Shown here: positions 52,941 through 61,647 of the stretch, piece after piece
Layout of the letters: the number at the start of each line of letters is the position of its first letter
Position numbering within the stretch: the stretch's first letter is position 1
Assembly: GCA_905480395.1 (NCBI GenBank)
Contig: CAJQQE010000025.1
Span: forward strand, 1 to 61,690
Origin: an uncultured Phycisphaerales bacterium
Lineage (GTDB): Bacteria > Planctomycetota > Phycisphaerae > Phycisphaerales > SM1A02
DNA: 61,690 bases
Direction of reading: 5' to 3'
Made by a program: the position numbers and the translations under genes
Notes under the pieces: generated by a model
The model's database searches: none
What the model saw: the letters and a program-made list of their open reading frames with translations, nothing else
Told to the model about the DNA's origin: nothing

Positions 52941-54146
52941 ATGACCCACGCTGACTCTCAGACCAAATGGCACCTCGATGACCGGCAACTCCAACGGCTG
53001 GTTGAGATTCGTCACGACCTTCACGCACACCCGGAGGTCGGGTACGAAGAACATCGAACCAGCAAAGCCATTCAGGCAGAGTTGACCGACGCCGGCGTCG
53101 AGCATGTCGCCGGCCTTGCGGGCGGTACCGGCGTCCTCGCCTGGATTCCTGGCACGTCAACCGGGCCCGCCATCGGGCTTCGAGCAGATATCGATGCCCT
53201 TCCAATCGAAGAGGCCACTGGCCTGCCCTGGGCATCCACGCATCCAGGCCAAATGCACGCCTGCGGCCATGACGGTCACACCACCGTACTCTTGGGCGCG
53301 GCTCGCGCCCTCGCCGAAGAAGCCACCGCCGGAACCCTCGAGCGCCCCGTGGTCATGGTGTTCCAACCTGCTGAAGAAGGTGGCGGCGGCGGCGAACGGA
53401 TGGTCCAAGACGGATGCCTTGACGGCCGCGTGGCACCGTTTTCCGTCGAAAAGATGTTCGGCCTGCATGGCTGGCCCGGACTCGATGCCGGCATCGTGGG
53501 CACCAAGGACGGCCCGTTGCTGGCCGCCTCGGATCGCTTCGAAATCATCATCGAAGGGGAAGGTTGCCACGCCGCCTGGCCGCATTCCGGGCGTGATCCA
53601 ATCGTTGCCGCCGCGGCCACGGTCGCCGGACTACAGACGATCGTCTCCCGAAATGTGGATCCGCTAGACGCGGCGGTGGTGAGTGTCACCGTGCTCGAAT
53701 CTGGGTCCGCCTTCAACGTGATTCCAATGTCCGCTCGTCTGGGTGGAACGGCCCGGAGCCTTCGAGCCGAGATCCAAGATCTCATCGAAGCCCGCATCAC
53801 CGCCGTCGCCGAATCGATCGCTTCGGCGCACGATTGCAAGGCCACGGTGCGTTACAACCGCGGATATCCCGTGACGGAGAATCACCCGGACGCGACCAAC
53901 CGGTTTCGGGAGATCGCCCGCGCCGAAGTCGGCGCGGACCGGCTGGTGGAGATCGATCGCCCGGCCATGGGCGGCGAGGACTTCGCGTACTACGGACAAG
54001 TCGTGCCCGCCTGTTTCTTTCTGCTCGGCCAACGGCCGACCGGCGAGGCCACGATGCCCGAGCTGCATTCCCCGCGCTACGACTTCAACGATTCGACGAT
54101 CGAAACCGGCGTCCGACTGTTCCGACGCCTGGCGATGGAGGCCTGA
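52941..54146 (+). CDS. M20D family amidohydrolase (aminoacylase/hippurate hydrolase type)
   Basis: 401 aa from the ATG at 52941; the longer frame starts inside a hairpin region. Motifs: RHDLHAHPEVGYEEHRT, GLRADIDALPIEEATGLPW, MHACGHDGHTTVLLGAARAL, VFQPAEEGGGGGERMV, MFGLHGWPGLDAG and MGGEDFAYY. The Cys, His and Glu are the two-metal ligands. Members deacylate N-acyl amino acids and related amides; the substrate is not clear. Not in an operon. Confidence 0.92.
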   Translation: MTHADSQTKWHLDDRQLQRLVEIRHDLHAHPEVGYEEHRTSKAIQAELTDAGVEHVAGLAGGTGVLAWIPGTSTGPAIGLRADIDALPIEEATGLPWASTHPGQMHACGHDGHTTVLLGAARALAEEATAGTLERPVVMVFQPAEEGGGGGERMVQDGCLDGRVAPFSVEKMFGLHGWPGLDAGIVGTKDGPLLAASDRFEIIIEGEGCHAAWPHSGRDPIVAAAATVAGLQTIVSRNVDPLDAAVVSVTVLESGSAFNVIPMSARLGGTARSLRAEIQDLIEARITAVAESIASAHDCKATVRYNRGYPVTENHPDATNRFREIARAEVGADRLVEIDRPAMGGEDFAYYGQVVPACFFLLGQRPTGEATMPELHSPRYDFNDSTIETGVRLFRRLAMEA

Positions 54147-54408
54147 GCAGGCGGCCCGACGCGGCTTTCGCTTCCGACGGTGAAGGGCTCGAAATCCTGC
54201 GGCGGTCGTGGATCCTCTGATTCTCGATCACGACGACCCGGCCGAGTTATCGGATGCGGCAGCGATCGCGCCGGCAGCGGATGGCCGAACCGGACTTCAA
54301 CGCTCGGAATCGCCGTAAATCGGAACAAATTCGTCGATCTCGCGTCAATCAAGGCTATGGTCCAATGCTGCGACCGACCCGCCAGACCACCACACGAGAA
54401 CCTCAGAC

Positions 54409-56721
54409 ATGATTCGATCAGACCAGCCTCGCTTCGCGGCCCGATTCCTTGCCATCGCCTCGGTGATCGGCCTCGGGCTGCTGACGCTGGAGGCCTCGTC
54501 GTCCGACGATCGACGGTCGAAGCCCCCAGTGGCGGAGGCTCGACCGCCGCAGACGCCGATGCCGATGCCGGCCGACGTGATTCCCAGCCCCTTGCGGCCC
54601 ATCGCGGGCTCAGGCTCGGCGACGTCCCTCGACCTCGCGATCGATCCGATGCTGCTCGACCAGGCCCGGATCGCCGCCGAACTCCGAGGTGAAGTGCGAA
54701 TCGGGAACTTCCCCCTGCCCCTCGGTGGTTCGATCGCCCTGCGGCTCGATGTGTTCGATCCGTTCACCGACGACGCACAGGTGCTCGTGACCGACGCCCG
54801 GGGGCGCGACACGAACCTCGCGATACCCACCGTCCTCGCCCTCGGCGGCGAAGTCGAAGGGGACCCGGACGGCGATGCGTTCCTCTGCTTCAGCGCCGCC
54901 GGCGTCGAAGGCTGGATTCGTGCCGACGGAATCGCGTGGGGCGTGTCCGACGGACTCCACGGCGGCCCGGTCAAGGTCCACCGGCTCGACGCCCTTCCCC
55001 CGATCGCACCCGAACTGCTCGAGAACTTCTGCGGCACGGATCTGCTCGAACAACCCGCCCGCCCCCGCATCGATCCCGGACCCACCCATCCCGATGCCGC
55101 GAGCGGCGGCATCGCGGGGTCGACGTCCGGCGAACCCTGCAAGCGGGTCCGCCTCGCGATCGAGACCGACCAGGAACTGCTCGGCATCTTCGGTGGCGAC
55201 CGCGTCGCCGCGACCGCCTACATCGCGACCCTGACCGCGGCGGCGAACCATATCTACAACCGGGACTTCGGCGTCCGGCTCGGACTGGGCTACATCCGAC
55301 TCTGGTCGGAGGAGGACCCCTGGAGCGCCGGTGGCACCGGCGACGAACTCGTGGCGTTCCGCGAGTACTGGAACCAGAACATGGGGTCGGTCCAGCGGGA
55401 TCTCGCCCACTTCCTCAGCGGCCGCGGCCTCGGCGGCGGCGTCGCCTGGCTTCCGGGTCTCTGCGGAGACTACGCGTACGGCCTGAGCGCGAATCTCAAC
55501 GGTAGCTTCCCCTACCCGATCGAGAACAACGCGGGCCAGAACTGGGATCTCTTCGTGTACACCCACGAGCTGGGCCACAACGTCGGCTGCCCCCACACCC
55601 ACGACATCGGGGTCGACAACTGCGCCGGCGGTGACTGCTCGGTCGTTCCCAACGGAACGATCATGAGCTACTGCCACACCTGCCCCGGCGGTCTCGCGAA
55701 CGTCCGAATGGAGTTCTGCCCGGAGAACATCGCGAACGTCGCCCAGACCTTCAACTCGCTGCCCTGCGACTACGAAGTGACCCCCGAGACGATCGCCCTC
55801 AACGACTTCATGCTGGTCGAGGAATCGGTTCCGACCGTGATCAACGTCCTTGGCAACGATTCCGGCCTCGCCTGTGCGGCCGGCAACATCACGAACGTCG
55901 ACGCCGTCTCCACCAACGGCGGCGCGATCGAGGTGATCCCGGAATGGGGGCCGGACGGCACCGCCGCCGTGCTCTACACCTCGCCGGCCGGATACACCGG
56001 TTACGACTTTTTCGACTACACGATGCGGGCGGACTCCGTCTTCGACACGGCGTCGGTCACCGTCCAGATCGAGGGCCTCCTTCCGCCGGAGAATCCCACC
56101 GGGACCACGCCGGGCGTGCTCGGCCGGTACTACGCCCTCGACAATCCCAGCGTGCTCCCTGACTTCGCGTCGCTCGAGCCCTTCGGCGAGCAGGTCTGGG
56201 AGAACATCAACGCCCCGTCGACCAACGGAGAATTTGCGGACACCGGACTCGCCGACAACGTCGGCGTCCGCTGGACCGGCTGGATCGACGTGCCGGCACC
56301 GGGGCTCTGGACCTTCGGAACCGAGAGCGACGACGGAAGTCGTCTGTGGATCGCGAACCAGCCGCTGGTCGACAACGACGGCCTCCACGGCATGCAGGAA
56401 CGCACCGGCTCGATCGGCCTGCAGGCGGGTCGGCACGAAATCATGGTCGACTTCTTCGAGCGTGGCGGCGGTGCGGGCTGCATCGTCCGGGCCAGCGGCC
56501 CGGGCATGTCCTACGACGTGATCCCGTCCTCGATGTGGTCGCATGGGAGCGGAGAGTCCCCTTCCGAAGATCTCAACGACGACGGACTGGTCAACGGGGC
56601 CGACCTCGGTCTCTTGCTGGCCGGATGGGGAGAACCGGGCCCGACCGATCTCAACGGCGATGGCACCACCAACGGGGCCGATCTGGGACTGTTGCTCGCG
56701 GCGTGGAGCGAGGGTCCTTGA
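54409..56721 (+). CDS. Secreted reprolysin-like metalloprotease with PA14 and dockerin-like domains
   Basis: 770 aa. Signal anchor at about residues 10-30, then a propeptide-like region. The metzincin domain (about 240-450) has THELGHNVGCPHTHDI, the HExxHxxxxxH zinc site, and Met-turn GTIMSYC. A Cadherin/Ig-like segment (about 460-555; AGYTGYDFFDYTMRADSVFD) follows. Then comes a PA14 domain (about 565-705; GVLGRYYALDNPSVLP, WTFGTESDDGSRLWI, HEIMVDFFERGGGAG). Two dockerin-like loops end it (DLNDDGLVNGADLGLLLAGWG and [20 protein letters not shown]). It probably digests proteins outside the cell. Confidence 0.88.
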   Translation: MIRSDQPRFAARFLAIASVIGLGLLTLEASSSDDRRSKPPVAEARPPQTPMPMPADVIPSPLRPIAGSGSATSLDLAIDPMLLDQARIAAELRGEVRIGNFPLPLGGSIALRLDVFDPFTDDAQVLVTDARGRDTNLAIPTVLALGGEVEGDPDGDAFLCFSAAGVEGWIRADGIAWGVSDGLHGGPVKVHRLDALPPIAPELLENFCGTDLLEQPARPRIDPGPTHPDAASGGIAGSTSGEPCKRVRLAIETDQELLGIFGGDRVAATAYIATLTAAANHIYNRDFGVRLGLGYIRLWSEEDPWSAGGTGDELVAFREYWNQNMGSVQRDLAHFLSGRGLGGGVAWLPGLCGDYAYGLSANLNGSFPYPIENNAGQNWDLFVYTHELGHNVGCPHTHDIGVDNCAGGDCSVVPNGTIMSYCHTCPGGLANVRMEFCPENIANVAQTFNSLPCDYEVTPETIALNDFMLVEESVPTVINVLGNDSGLACAAGNITNVDAVSTNGGAIEVIPEWGPDGTAAVLYTSPAGYTGYDFFDYTMRADSVFDTASVTVQIEGLLPPENPTGTTPGVLGRYYALDNPSVLPDFASLEPFGEQVWENINAPSTNGEFADTGLADNVGVRWTGWIDVPAPGLWTFGTESDDGSRLWIANQPLVDNDGLHGMQERTGSIGLQAGRHEIMVDFFERGGGAGCIVRASGPGMSYDVIPSSMWSHGSGESPSEDLNDDGLVNGADLGLLLAGWGEPGPTDLNGDGTTNGADLGLLLAAWSEGP

Positions 56722-56792
56722 CCCTCCACGCCACCTGACTCCGACGGATCCCCATCGATCCATTTTTTCGAGCTTCATGAGCGACTTCGCCC

Positions 56793-56821
56793 TTGGCATC
56801 AAGGCCCGGGTTCGCTACACT
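56793..56821 (+). promoter_or_regulatory. Predicted promoter of the rplK operon
   Basis: TTGGCA and TACACT are separated by exactly 17 bp, with a leader of about 105 nt before rplK. This fits the cluster being transcribed on its own, not from a secE-nusG promoter. Confidence 0.65.
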
Positions 56822-56932
56822 GCTCGGCTCAACTCAGACCGCAAGCACTACTGGGCTGCGGCGACCACTTGTCCGGTCGCTGCCTCCGGAGCCTCCGATG
56901 AGGAGCCGGATCCTGGTGGGAGGTAGGAAATC

Positions 56933-57358
56933 ATGGCCAAGCAGGTCACCAAAGTATTCAAGATCATGGCTCCTGGCGGCAAAGCGACGCCGGCGCCGCC
57001 CATCGGTCCCGCCCTTGGCGCCAACGGCGTCAATCCAGGGCAGTTCGTCACGGCCTTCAATGATCGAACCAAGGATTTGAACGGAAAGATCGTCGGCTGT
57101 GTCATCACGGTCTTTGACGATCGATCCTTTGAATTCGAACTCAAGGCCTCGCCGGCCTCGATCCTCATCAAGACCGCACTCAACATCGAGAGCGGCTCGG
57201 GTGAGCCCCACATCAAGAAGGTCGGCACGCTCACTCAGGACCAGCTCCGGGCGATTGCCGAAGAGAAGATGCCGGACATGAATTCGGGCAGCATCGAGAC
57301 CGCGATGAGAGTCATCGCCGGTACCGCTCGTTCCATGGGCGTCGAGGTGGAGAACTGA
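56933..57358 (+). CDS. rplK: 50S ribosomal protein L11
   Basis: 141 aa, full length. KVFKIMAPGGKATPAPPIGP, ALGANGVNPGQFVTAFND and the RNA-binding C-terminal domain (KKVGTLTQDQLRAIAEEKMP, AMRVIAGTARSMG) are all present. A strong GGGAGG lies 10 nt before the ATG. It forms the base of the GTPase-associated centre with L10 and L7/L12, encoded in the same operon. Confidence 0.98.
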   Translation: MAKQVTKVFKIMAPGGKATPAPPIGPALGANGVNPGQFVTAFNDRTKDLNGKIVGCVITVFDDRSFEFELKASPASILIKTALNIESGSGEPHIKKVGTLTQDQLRAIAEEKMPDMNSGSIETAMRVIAGTARSMGVEVEN

Positions 57359-57359
57359 T

Positions 57360-58037
57360 ATGCCGAAGTTCACCAAGAAACAAAAAGCCAATCTCGAACT
57401 CGTTCCGGAGCACCCAGTCTCCATGGAAGAGGCCATCAAGGTTCTCAAGAGTTTCCAAGCGATGAAGTTTGATCAATCGATCAATATTGTCGCCAGCCTA
57501 GGAATCGACCCGAAGCAGGCCGACCAAGCCCTCCGAGGCTCGATCGCGATGCCCAAGGGGATCGGTCGATCCGCTCGCGTCATCGCGTTCTGCAACAGTG
57601 ACAAGGCTCCCGATGCCTTGGAAGCCGGCGCCATCGAAGCCGGTGCCGAGGAACTCGTCGCCAAGGTCGCCGGAGGCTGGACCGACTTTGACGTCGCGAT
57701 CGCAAGCCCGGACGTGATGCGATTCGTCGGAACCCTCGGAAAGGTCTTGGGCCCGAAGGGCCTGATGCCCAGTCCAAAGGCCGGCACCGTCACCCCGGAT
57801 GTGAAGACCGCCGTCGCGGAGTTCGCGGCGGGCAAGCAGGAATACCGAAATGACGATGGTGGGAACATCCATCTCGTCGTCGGGAAAATGAGTTTCTCCG
57901 AGGCGGACATCTTGGAGAACCTCACGTTCTTCATTGAGACCGTCGAGAAGATCAAGCCGGCCGCCGCAAAGGGCCTGTATTTCAAGAAGGTCGTGGTCTC
58001 CGGCACCATGACCCCTGGTGTGCAGATCGCCGTCTGA
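57360..58037 (+). CDS. rplA: 50S ribosomal protein L1
   Basis: 225 aa, normal length. KFDQSINIVASLGIDPKQAD, LRGSIAMPKGIGRSARVIAF, VLGPKGLMPSPKAGTVTPDV and the C-terminal KGLYFKKVVVSGTMTPGV are typical. It starts one base after the rplK stop. In other bacteria L1 represses this operon by binding its message; I did not identify such a site here. Confidence 0.98.
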   Translation: MPKFTKKQKANLELVPEHPVSMEEAIKVLKSFQAMKFDQSINIVASLGIDPKQADQALRGSIAMPKGIGRSARVIAFCNSDKAPDALEAGAIEAGAEELVAKVAGGWTDFDVAIASPDVMRFVGTLGKVLGPKGLMPSPKAGTVTPDVKTAVAEFAAGKQEYRNDDGGNIHLVVGKMSFSEADILENLTFFIETVEKIKPAAAKGLYFKKVVVSGTMTPGVQIAV

Positions 58038-58056
58038 CCCTCGCTGGAGCCGAACC

Positions 58057-58602
58057 ATGAGTAAGCCCGTCAAGGAAATGATCATCGACGAATACCGACG
58101 CCGTTTCGACGGCGTTGACGGAGGTGTCATCCTTCAAATTCGTGGCATGGATGCGTTAGAGAACAACGAGTTCCGAAACGAACTTCGTAAGAAGTCCATC
58201 CATATCACGGTCCTGAAGAACACACTCGCCAAGAAAGCCTTCGCCGGCACTGATCTTGAAGCGCTCTTCCCTGCGTTGAAGGGACCGGCGGCGATCGCCT
58301 ACGGTGCCGAAAGCCCAGTCGACGTTGCTCGCGAGATTGTCGAATGGGCGAAGAAGGCCAAGGAACTCGAACTCTGCGCGGCGTCGATCGACGGCGTGTA
58401 CTTCGACGGTGACGCCGGGGTCAAGGCCCTCGCGAAGTTCCCGACTCGCGTCGAGGCACAGTCGACCGTGGTCACCATCCTGCTCACCCCACACCGAAAT
58501 GTCGTGGGCTGCGCCAAGAGCCCCGGTTCAAAGTTGATGGGCGTCGTGAAGTCGCTCGAAGAAAAGCTCGAAAGTGGAGAGACCATCGCCAAGGTCGGAT
58601 GA
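58057..58602 (+). CDS. rplJ: 50S ribosomal protein L10
   Basis: 181 aa from MSKPVKEMIIDEYRRR at 58057, preceded by TGGAG. NTLAKKAFAGTDLEALFPAL, GPAAIAYGAESPVDVAREI and a helical C-terminus that carries L7/L12 dimers identify it. It follows rplA by 19 bp, leaving no room for the structured L10 leader found between these genes in many bacteria. Confidence 0.96.
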   Translation: MSKPVKEMIIDEYRRRFDGVDGGVILQIRGMDALENNEFRNELRKKSIHITVLKNTLAKKAFAGTDLEALFPALKGPAAIAYGAESPVDVAREIVEWAKKAKELELCAASIDGVYFDGDAGVKALAKFPTRVEAQSTVVTILLTPHRNVVGCAKSPGSKLMGVVKSLEEKLESGETIAKVG

Positions 58603-58745
58603 CCAACGGCGACGATCGAACCATCACCCACTGTTTTTCACCCCCTGTTTTTGTCCCTTTCCCGCCGCCCTGACTGGCCCTTTTGGGTTAAAGCTCGAAT
58701 GTTCGAGCCCTCTTGGGGGGCAACACAAGCGGAACGGAGTTTCCA
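58603..58745 (+). promoter_or_regulatory. rplJ-rplL spacer with a short palindrome
   Basis: 143 bp, pyrimidine-rich, containing GCTCGAATGTTCGAGC (58693-58708), a perfect 7-bp inverted repeat with a 2-nt loop, then a G-run and the rplL ribosome binding site region (GGAACGGAG). This is longer than the operon's other gaps. It could set the higher output that L7/L12 needs, or mark RNA processing. Confidence 0.4.
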
Positions 58746-59159
58746 ATGTCCGAAGAAGCAACTGAAGCAAAGACCTTTGACGCGAAGATCACCAAGATGG
58801 GCGACGAGATCGCCGGTCTGACCCTCAAGGAAGCAGTCGACCTCGCCGACTACATGAAGGACACCTACGGCATTGAACCCGCTGCTGGTGGCGCCGTCAT
58901 GATGGCTGGTGGTGGTGGCGGCGACGCGGATGCCGGCGAAGCCGAGCAGACCGAGTTTGACGTGATCCTCGAAGCCGCTGGCGAAAAGAAGATCCAGTGC
59001 ATCAAGGCGGTCCGCGAAGTGACTGGCCTCGGTCTCAAGGAAGCCAAGGCAATCGTCGACAGCGCTCCCAAGGCGGTCAAGGAGAAGGTTTCTAAGGAAG
59101 AAGCCGAAACCCTCAAGACCACCCTCGAAGAAGCTGGCGCGACCGTCGCGATCAAGTGA
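58746..59159 (+). CDS. rplL: 50S ribosomal protein L7/L12
   Basis: 137 aa. An N-terminal dimerisation domain ([20 protein letters not shown]), an Ala/Gly hinge with a run of five Gly, and the conserved C-terminal domain [20 protein letters not shown], then [16 protein letters not shown] and [12 protein letters not shown]. Slightly longer than average (about 120-125) because of the N-terminus and hinge. It recruits translation factors to the ribosome stalk. Confidence 0.98.
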   Translation: MSEEATEAKTFDAKITKMGDEIAGLTLKEAVDLADYMKDTYGIEPAAGGAVMMAGGGGGDADAGEAEQTEFDVILEAAGEKKIQCIKAVREVTGLGLKEAKAIVDSAPKAVKEKVSKEEAETLKTTLEEAGATVAIK

Positions 59160-59200
59160 TCGGAGCGGCATTCGCCGCCTCCATCGCAAAGAAACCAATC

Positions 59201-59237
59201 AACGACCCTGCCTTCAAGGCGGGGTCGTTGTCGTTTC
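59201..59237 (+). terminator. Terminator of the ribosomal protein operon
   Basis: AACGACCCTGCC and GGCGGGGTCGTT form a 12-bp stem with one G-U pair and a 5-nt loop, followed by GTCGTTTC. It lies 41 bp after rplL and explains the absence of read-through to rpoB, which is not here. Confidence 0.7.
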
Positions 59238-59288
59238 AAGACCGGCGTTCGAGATTCGGCGGCGACGAAGGGAGCTATCCTTTAATGC

Positions 59289-60965
59289 ATGAAAACGAAC
59301 CACATCGGACGCCCCCGATCGATTTCGATCCTCCTGATGCTCGTCGTCGCGACTTCGACCGCCCAGGCATCCAATTCGGATTCGCCGCTGAATCTCGTTT
59401 GGATCTCAGTCGAGGACATGAGTCCTTGGCTCGGCTGCTACGGCGACTCCACGGTGCCAACCCCAAACGTCGATCGGCTCGCCGAAGAGGGAATCCGATA
59501 CGTCAACGCCTTCGCCACCACCCCGGTCTGTGCGCCCTCCCGTTCGACGCTGATCACCGGCAAGTGGCCCACCGAATTGGGCTCGATGCACATGCGGACC
59601 GGGAAGCCGAGTGTCGCCGCGATATCTCGGCATCCCGAGGCCTACGCCAACATCCCGAACTACGAAGCGGTTCCGTCGCCGGAGGTCCGCTGTTTTCCAG
59701 AGTTACTTCGAGCTGAAGGCCGCTTCTGTACCAATCGCCGCAAGACCGATTATCAGTTCAAGGCGCCCGAAACGACCTGGGATCACACCGGCGGCAAGGC
59801 CCATTGGAGAAAGAGACCTGCCGGCGATCAACCGTTCTTCGCCGTCTTCAATCTGACCGTGACGCATGAGAGCGGGACGTTCGCCAAACGACCCCGACAA
59901 CCCAGAGCCGTCGACCCCCACTCGGTCACCGTGCCCCCCTACTACCCGGACACCCCGACGGTCCGTGACGACATCGCGCGCACCTACGACAACATCGCCG
60001 TGATGGATCAACAAGTCGGGAGGATCCTGAAGGAAGTTGCGGATGCGGGCGTCCTTGAAAATACGGTGGTGATGTTCTTCAGCGATCACGGCGTCGGACT
60101 CCCCCGAGGAAAGCGCTGCATCTACGACTCCGGCACCCGAATTCCGCTGATCATCCGATGGCCCGCCACGATGAACCGCCGAGGGATCGACGAACGCGTG
60201 GTCTCATTCGTCGACTTCGCCCCCACCGCCCTTTCCATCTGTGGCATTCGTCCACCGGCCTGGATGTCCGGCGCCGCCTTCACCGGCGAGTATGCCGAAC
60301 CAGGAACCGGACTTGCCTTCATCCATGCTGATCGAATGGATGCCGTCCTGGATCGCACGCGGGCCGTCACCGATGGGCGGTACCGCTACGTGCGGAACCT
60401 CATGCCCGAGCGGCCGCGGCTCTACAACGTCGCCTACGCCGCGAATGTCCCGATGATGGCCGACATCCATGCCCTCCGAGCCTCCGGCGACGCGACCCCG
60501 GACCAGTGGCAGATGGTGGATCAGACCAAACCCAAGGAGGAGTTCTACGACACCGCCGCGGATCCACATGAAGTCCGGAATCTCATCGCCGACCCTTCTC
60601 ACGAAGCGCGAATCGCCGCCCTCCGCGCGGCGTTGACGGCATGGATGCAGGACACTGGCGATCTCGGACTCCACTCCGAGGGCGACATGGTGCGACGGCA
60701 CCTCTGGGACGGCGCTCCGCAGAAGCCAGCCACCGCACCACCCACCCTCGCGATCAAAGTCATCGATGGACGGCGACATATGGTCATCGAGTGCGAGACG
60801 GAGGGCGCCTCGATCGGCTGGCGTCTGGAAGGCGAGTCGACGTGGCATCTCGTCGATGGGCCGATCCGGCTGCCGGATGACGCCATGAAGATCGAAGCCC
60901 TCGCCCATCGCATCGGGTACCTCCCGCGAACGAACACTCGGTCCGTCACCGCCATCGTTGAATGA
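59289..60965 (+). CDS. Secreted sulfatase (formylglycine-dependent)
   Basis: 558 aa with a signal peptide (SISILLMLVVATSTAQA). VWISVEDMSPWLGCYGDSTV supplies metal ligands. VCAPSRSTLITGKWP (about residues 80-94) holds the C-x-P-S-R site whose Cys becomes formylglycine. VVMFFSDHGVGLPRGKRCIYD and GTRIPLIIRWP follow. The layout resembles heparan N-sulfatase-like bacterial sulfatases. A C-terminal beta extension of about 70 residues is added. The modifying enzyme is not in the window. Substrate is probably a sulfated polysaccharide; the fucose-salvage genes elsewhere make fucoidan a guess only. Confidence 0.9.
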   Translation: MKTNHIGRPRSISILLMLVVATSTAQASNSDSPLNLVWISVEDMSPWLGCYGDSTVPTPNVDRLAEEGIRYVNAFATTPVCAPSRSTLITGKWPTELGSMHMRTGKPSVAAISRHPEAYANIPNYEAVPSPEVRCFPELLRAEGRFCTNRRKTDYQFKAPETTWDHTGGKAHWRKRPAGDQPFFAVFNLTVTHESGTFAKRPRQPRAVDPHSVTVPPYYPDTPTVRDDIARTYDNIAVMDQQVGRILKEVADAGVLENTVVMFFSDHGVGLPRGKRCIYDSGTRIPLIIRWPATMNRRGIDERVVSFVDFAPTALSICGIRPPAWMSGAAFTGEYAEPGTGLAFIHADRMDAVLDRTRAVTDGRYRYVRNLMPERPRLYNVAYAANVPMMADIHALRASGDATPDQWQMVDQTKPKEEFYDTAADPHEVRNLIADPSHEARIAALRAALTAWMQDTGDLGLHSEGDMVRRHLWDGAPQKPATAPPTLAIKVIDGRRHMVIECETEGASIGWRLEGESTWHLVDGPIRLPDDAMKIEALAHRIGYLPRTNTRSVTAIVE

Positions 60966-61321
60966 TTCGACATCGGTCGAACACCCCCCCAAGAAATTCG
61001 TGACGACAGCCCCGCTCAGCAGCGCCCGAAGTGGGTTTCTGCGGTCAAATCCCCGTATTGAGGCGGTGCGCCTTCGACGGTGGCAGCGTGGCTTGATCGC
61101 GGCGGGGACGGCGCCGCCGTCGCCTCGCTGCGTTGACTCGACGGCGACAGCAGCGGTGCCAGGCACGACTCCCCGCGCCCCCTGGCTCGTCCTATCTCGT
61201 GGACCCCATTCGCGAACACTGCCGCCGTTTCTAGCGTATCCAAGGCTTCCGTCGGGTACCGTTGACAATGTTCCGTCAGTTTTAGTTCGGACGATCACCC
61301 CGAACACACCTGTTGACGACG
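60966..61321. other. Intergenic region before the truncated NHLP leader
   Basis: No gene is supported. It contains TTGACA at 61262, with TTAGTT 14 bp further on, too close for a normal promoter but suggestive. The rest is G+C-rich, with no hairpin that I would call a terminator of the sulfatase gene. Confidence 0.4.
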
Positions 61322-61380
61322 GTTGACTGAATCAATTCAGTCCACCGATTTTGACACGGCGATTCGAAAGGCCAAAGACC
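61322..61380 (+). promoter_or_regulatory. Second copy of the palindrome-bearing NHLP spacer
   Basis: 59 bp starting GTTGACTGAATCAATTCAG, with TTTTGACACGG and ending CAAAGACC directly before an ATG. It aligns along its length with the minus-strand spacer at 201-258. Its palindrome GACTGAAT-2 nt-ATTCAGTC (61325-61342) has perfect 8-bp arms. Relative to the first copy a G-to-A change in one arm is matched by C-to-T in the other. Confidence 0.6.
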
Positions 61381-61440
61381 ATGACCGAGCAGAAGAACCA
61401 GCTCGCCTCGCTGTTTGCGGCGTGCTGGTCTGGCGATTGA
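61381..61440 (+). pseudogene. Truncated NHLP leader gene (19 codons)
   Basis: Encodes MTEQKNQLASLFAACWSGD then stop. The first 16 residues are identical to the two precursors at the left end, and the DNA differs only at silent positions up to TGCTGG; after that there is no similarity. So a precursor gene was cut sharply after codon 16, or only its 5' end was copied here. The spacer and start are intact, and a terminator follows 40 bp later, so a short transcript and peptide could still be made. It may be a relic or a small functional unit. Confidence 0.75.
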
Positions 61441-61480
61441 AGTTCGGTTCGGTCCGTGTCGGGTCTTGATCGAAATCACG

Positions 61481-61515
61481 AACGCCGCATCCATCACAGG
61501 TGCGGCGTTTTTCAT
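61481..61515 (+). terminator. Rho-independent terminator after the truncated leader
   Basis: AACGCCGCA and TGCGGCGTT form a perfect 9-bp stem with an 11-nt loop, followed by TTTCATTTC. A transcript starting near 61290-61350 would be roughly 150-220 nt long. Confidence 0.75.
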
Positions 61516-61618
61516 TTCTTGACGCTCTTAACCGCGAAAACAACCCGATCTGGATCAACCGGGGCGTCGATGAGGCGACCCAAGAAGGCCGTGCAGCCCC
61601 CCACCGGCCCAAAGAAAA

Positions 61619-61647
61619 CCGGCGGCCCCCGAAGTGGGGACCGCCGG
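61619..61647 (-). terminator. Terminator of a minus-strand gene beyond the window
   Basis: CCGGCGG/CCGCCGG and CCCC/GGGG pair around the GAAGT loop. On the minus strand it is followed by TTTTCTTTGG. One minus-strand frame entering from the right edge stops at a TGA near 61679-61681, which could be the end of that gene. Confidence 0.55.

Noticed and set aside
54610-56802. 730-codon open frame antisense to the metalloprotease gene
   Set aside because: High G+C at third positions suppresses stops on the opposite strand. The translation is Val/Arg/Gly/Asp-rich with no motif, while the sense strand has a clear zinc-protease architecture.
60204-61307. 367-codon open frame antisense to the end of the sulfatase gene
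   Set aside because: Same cause; the sense strand encodes a normal sulfatase.
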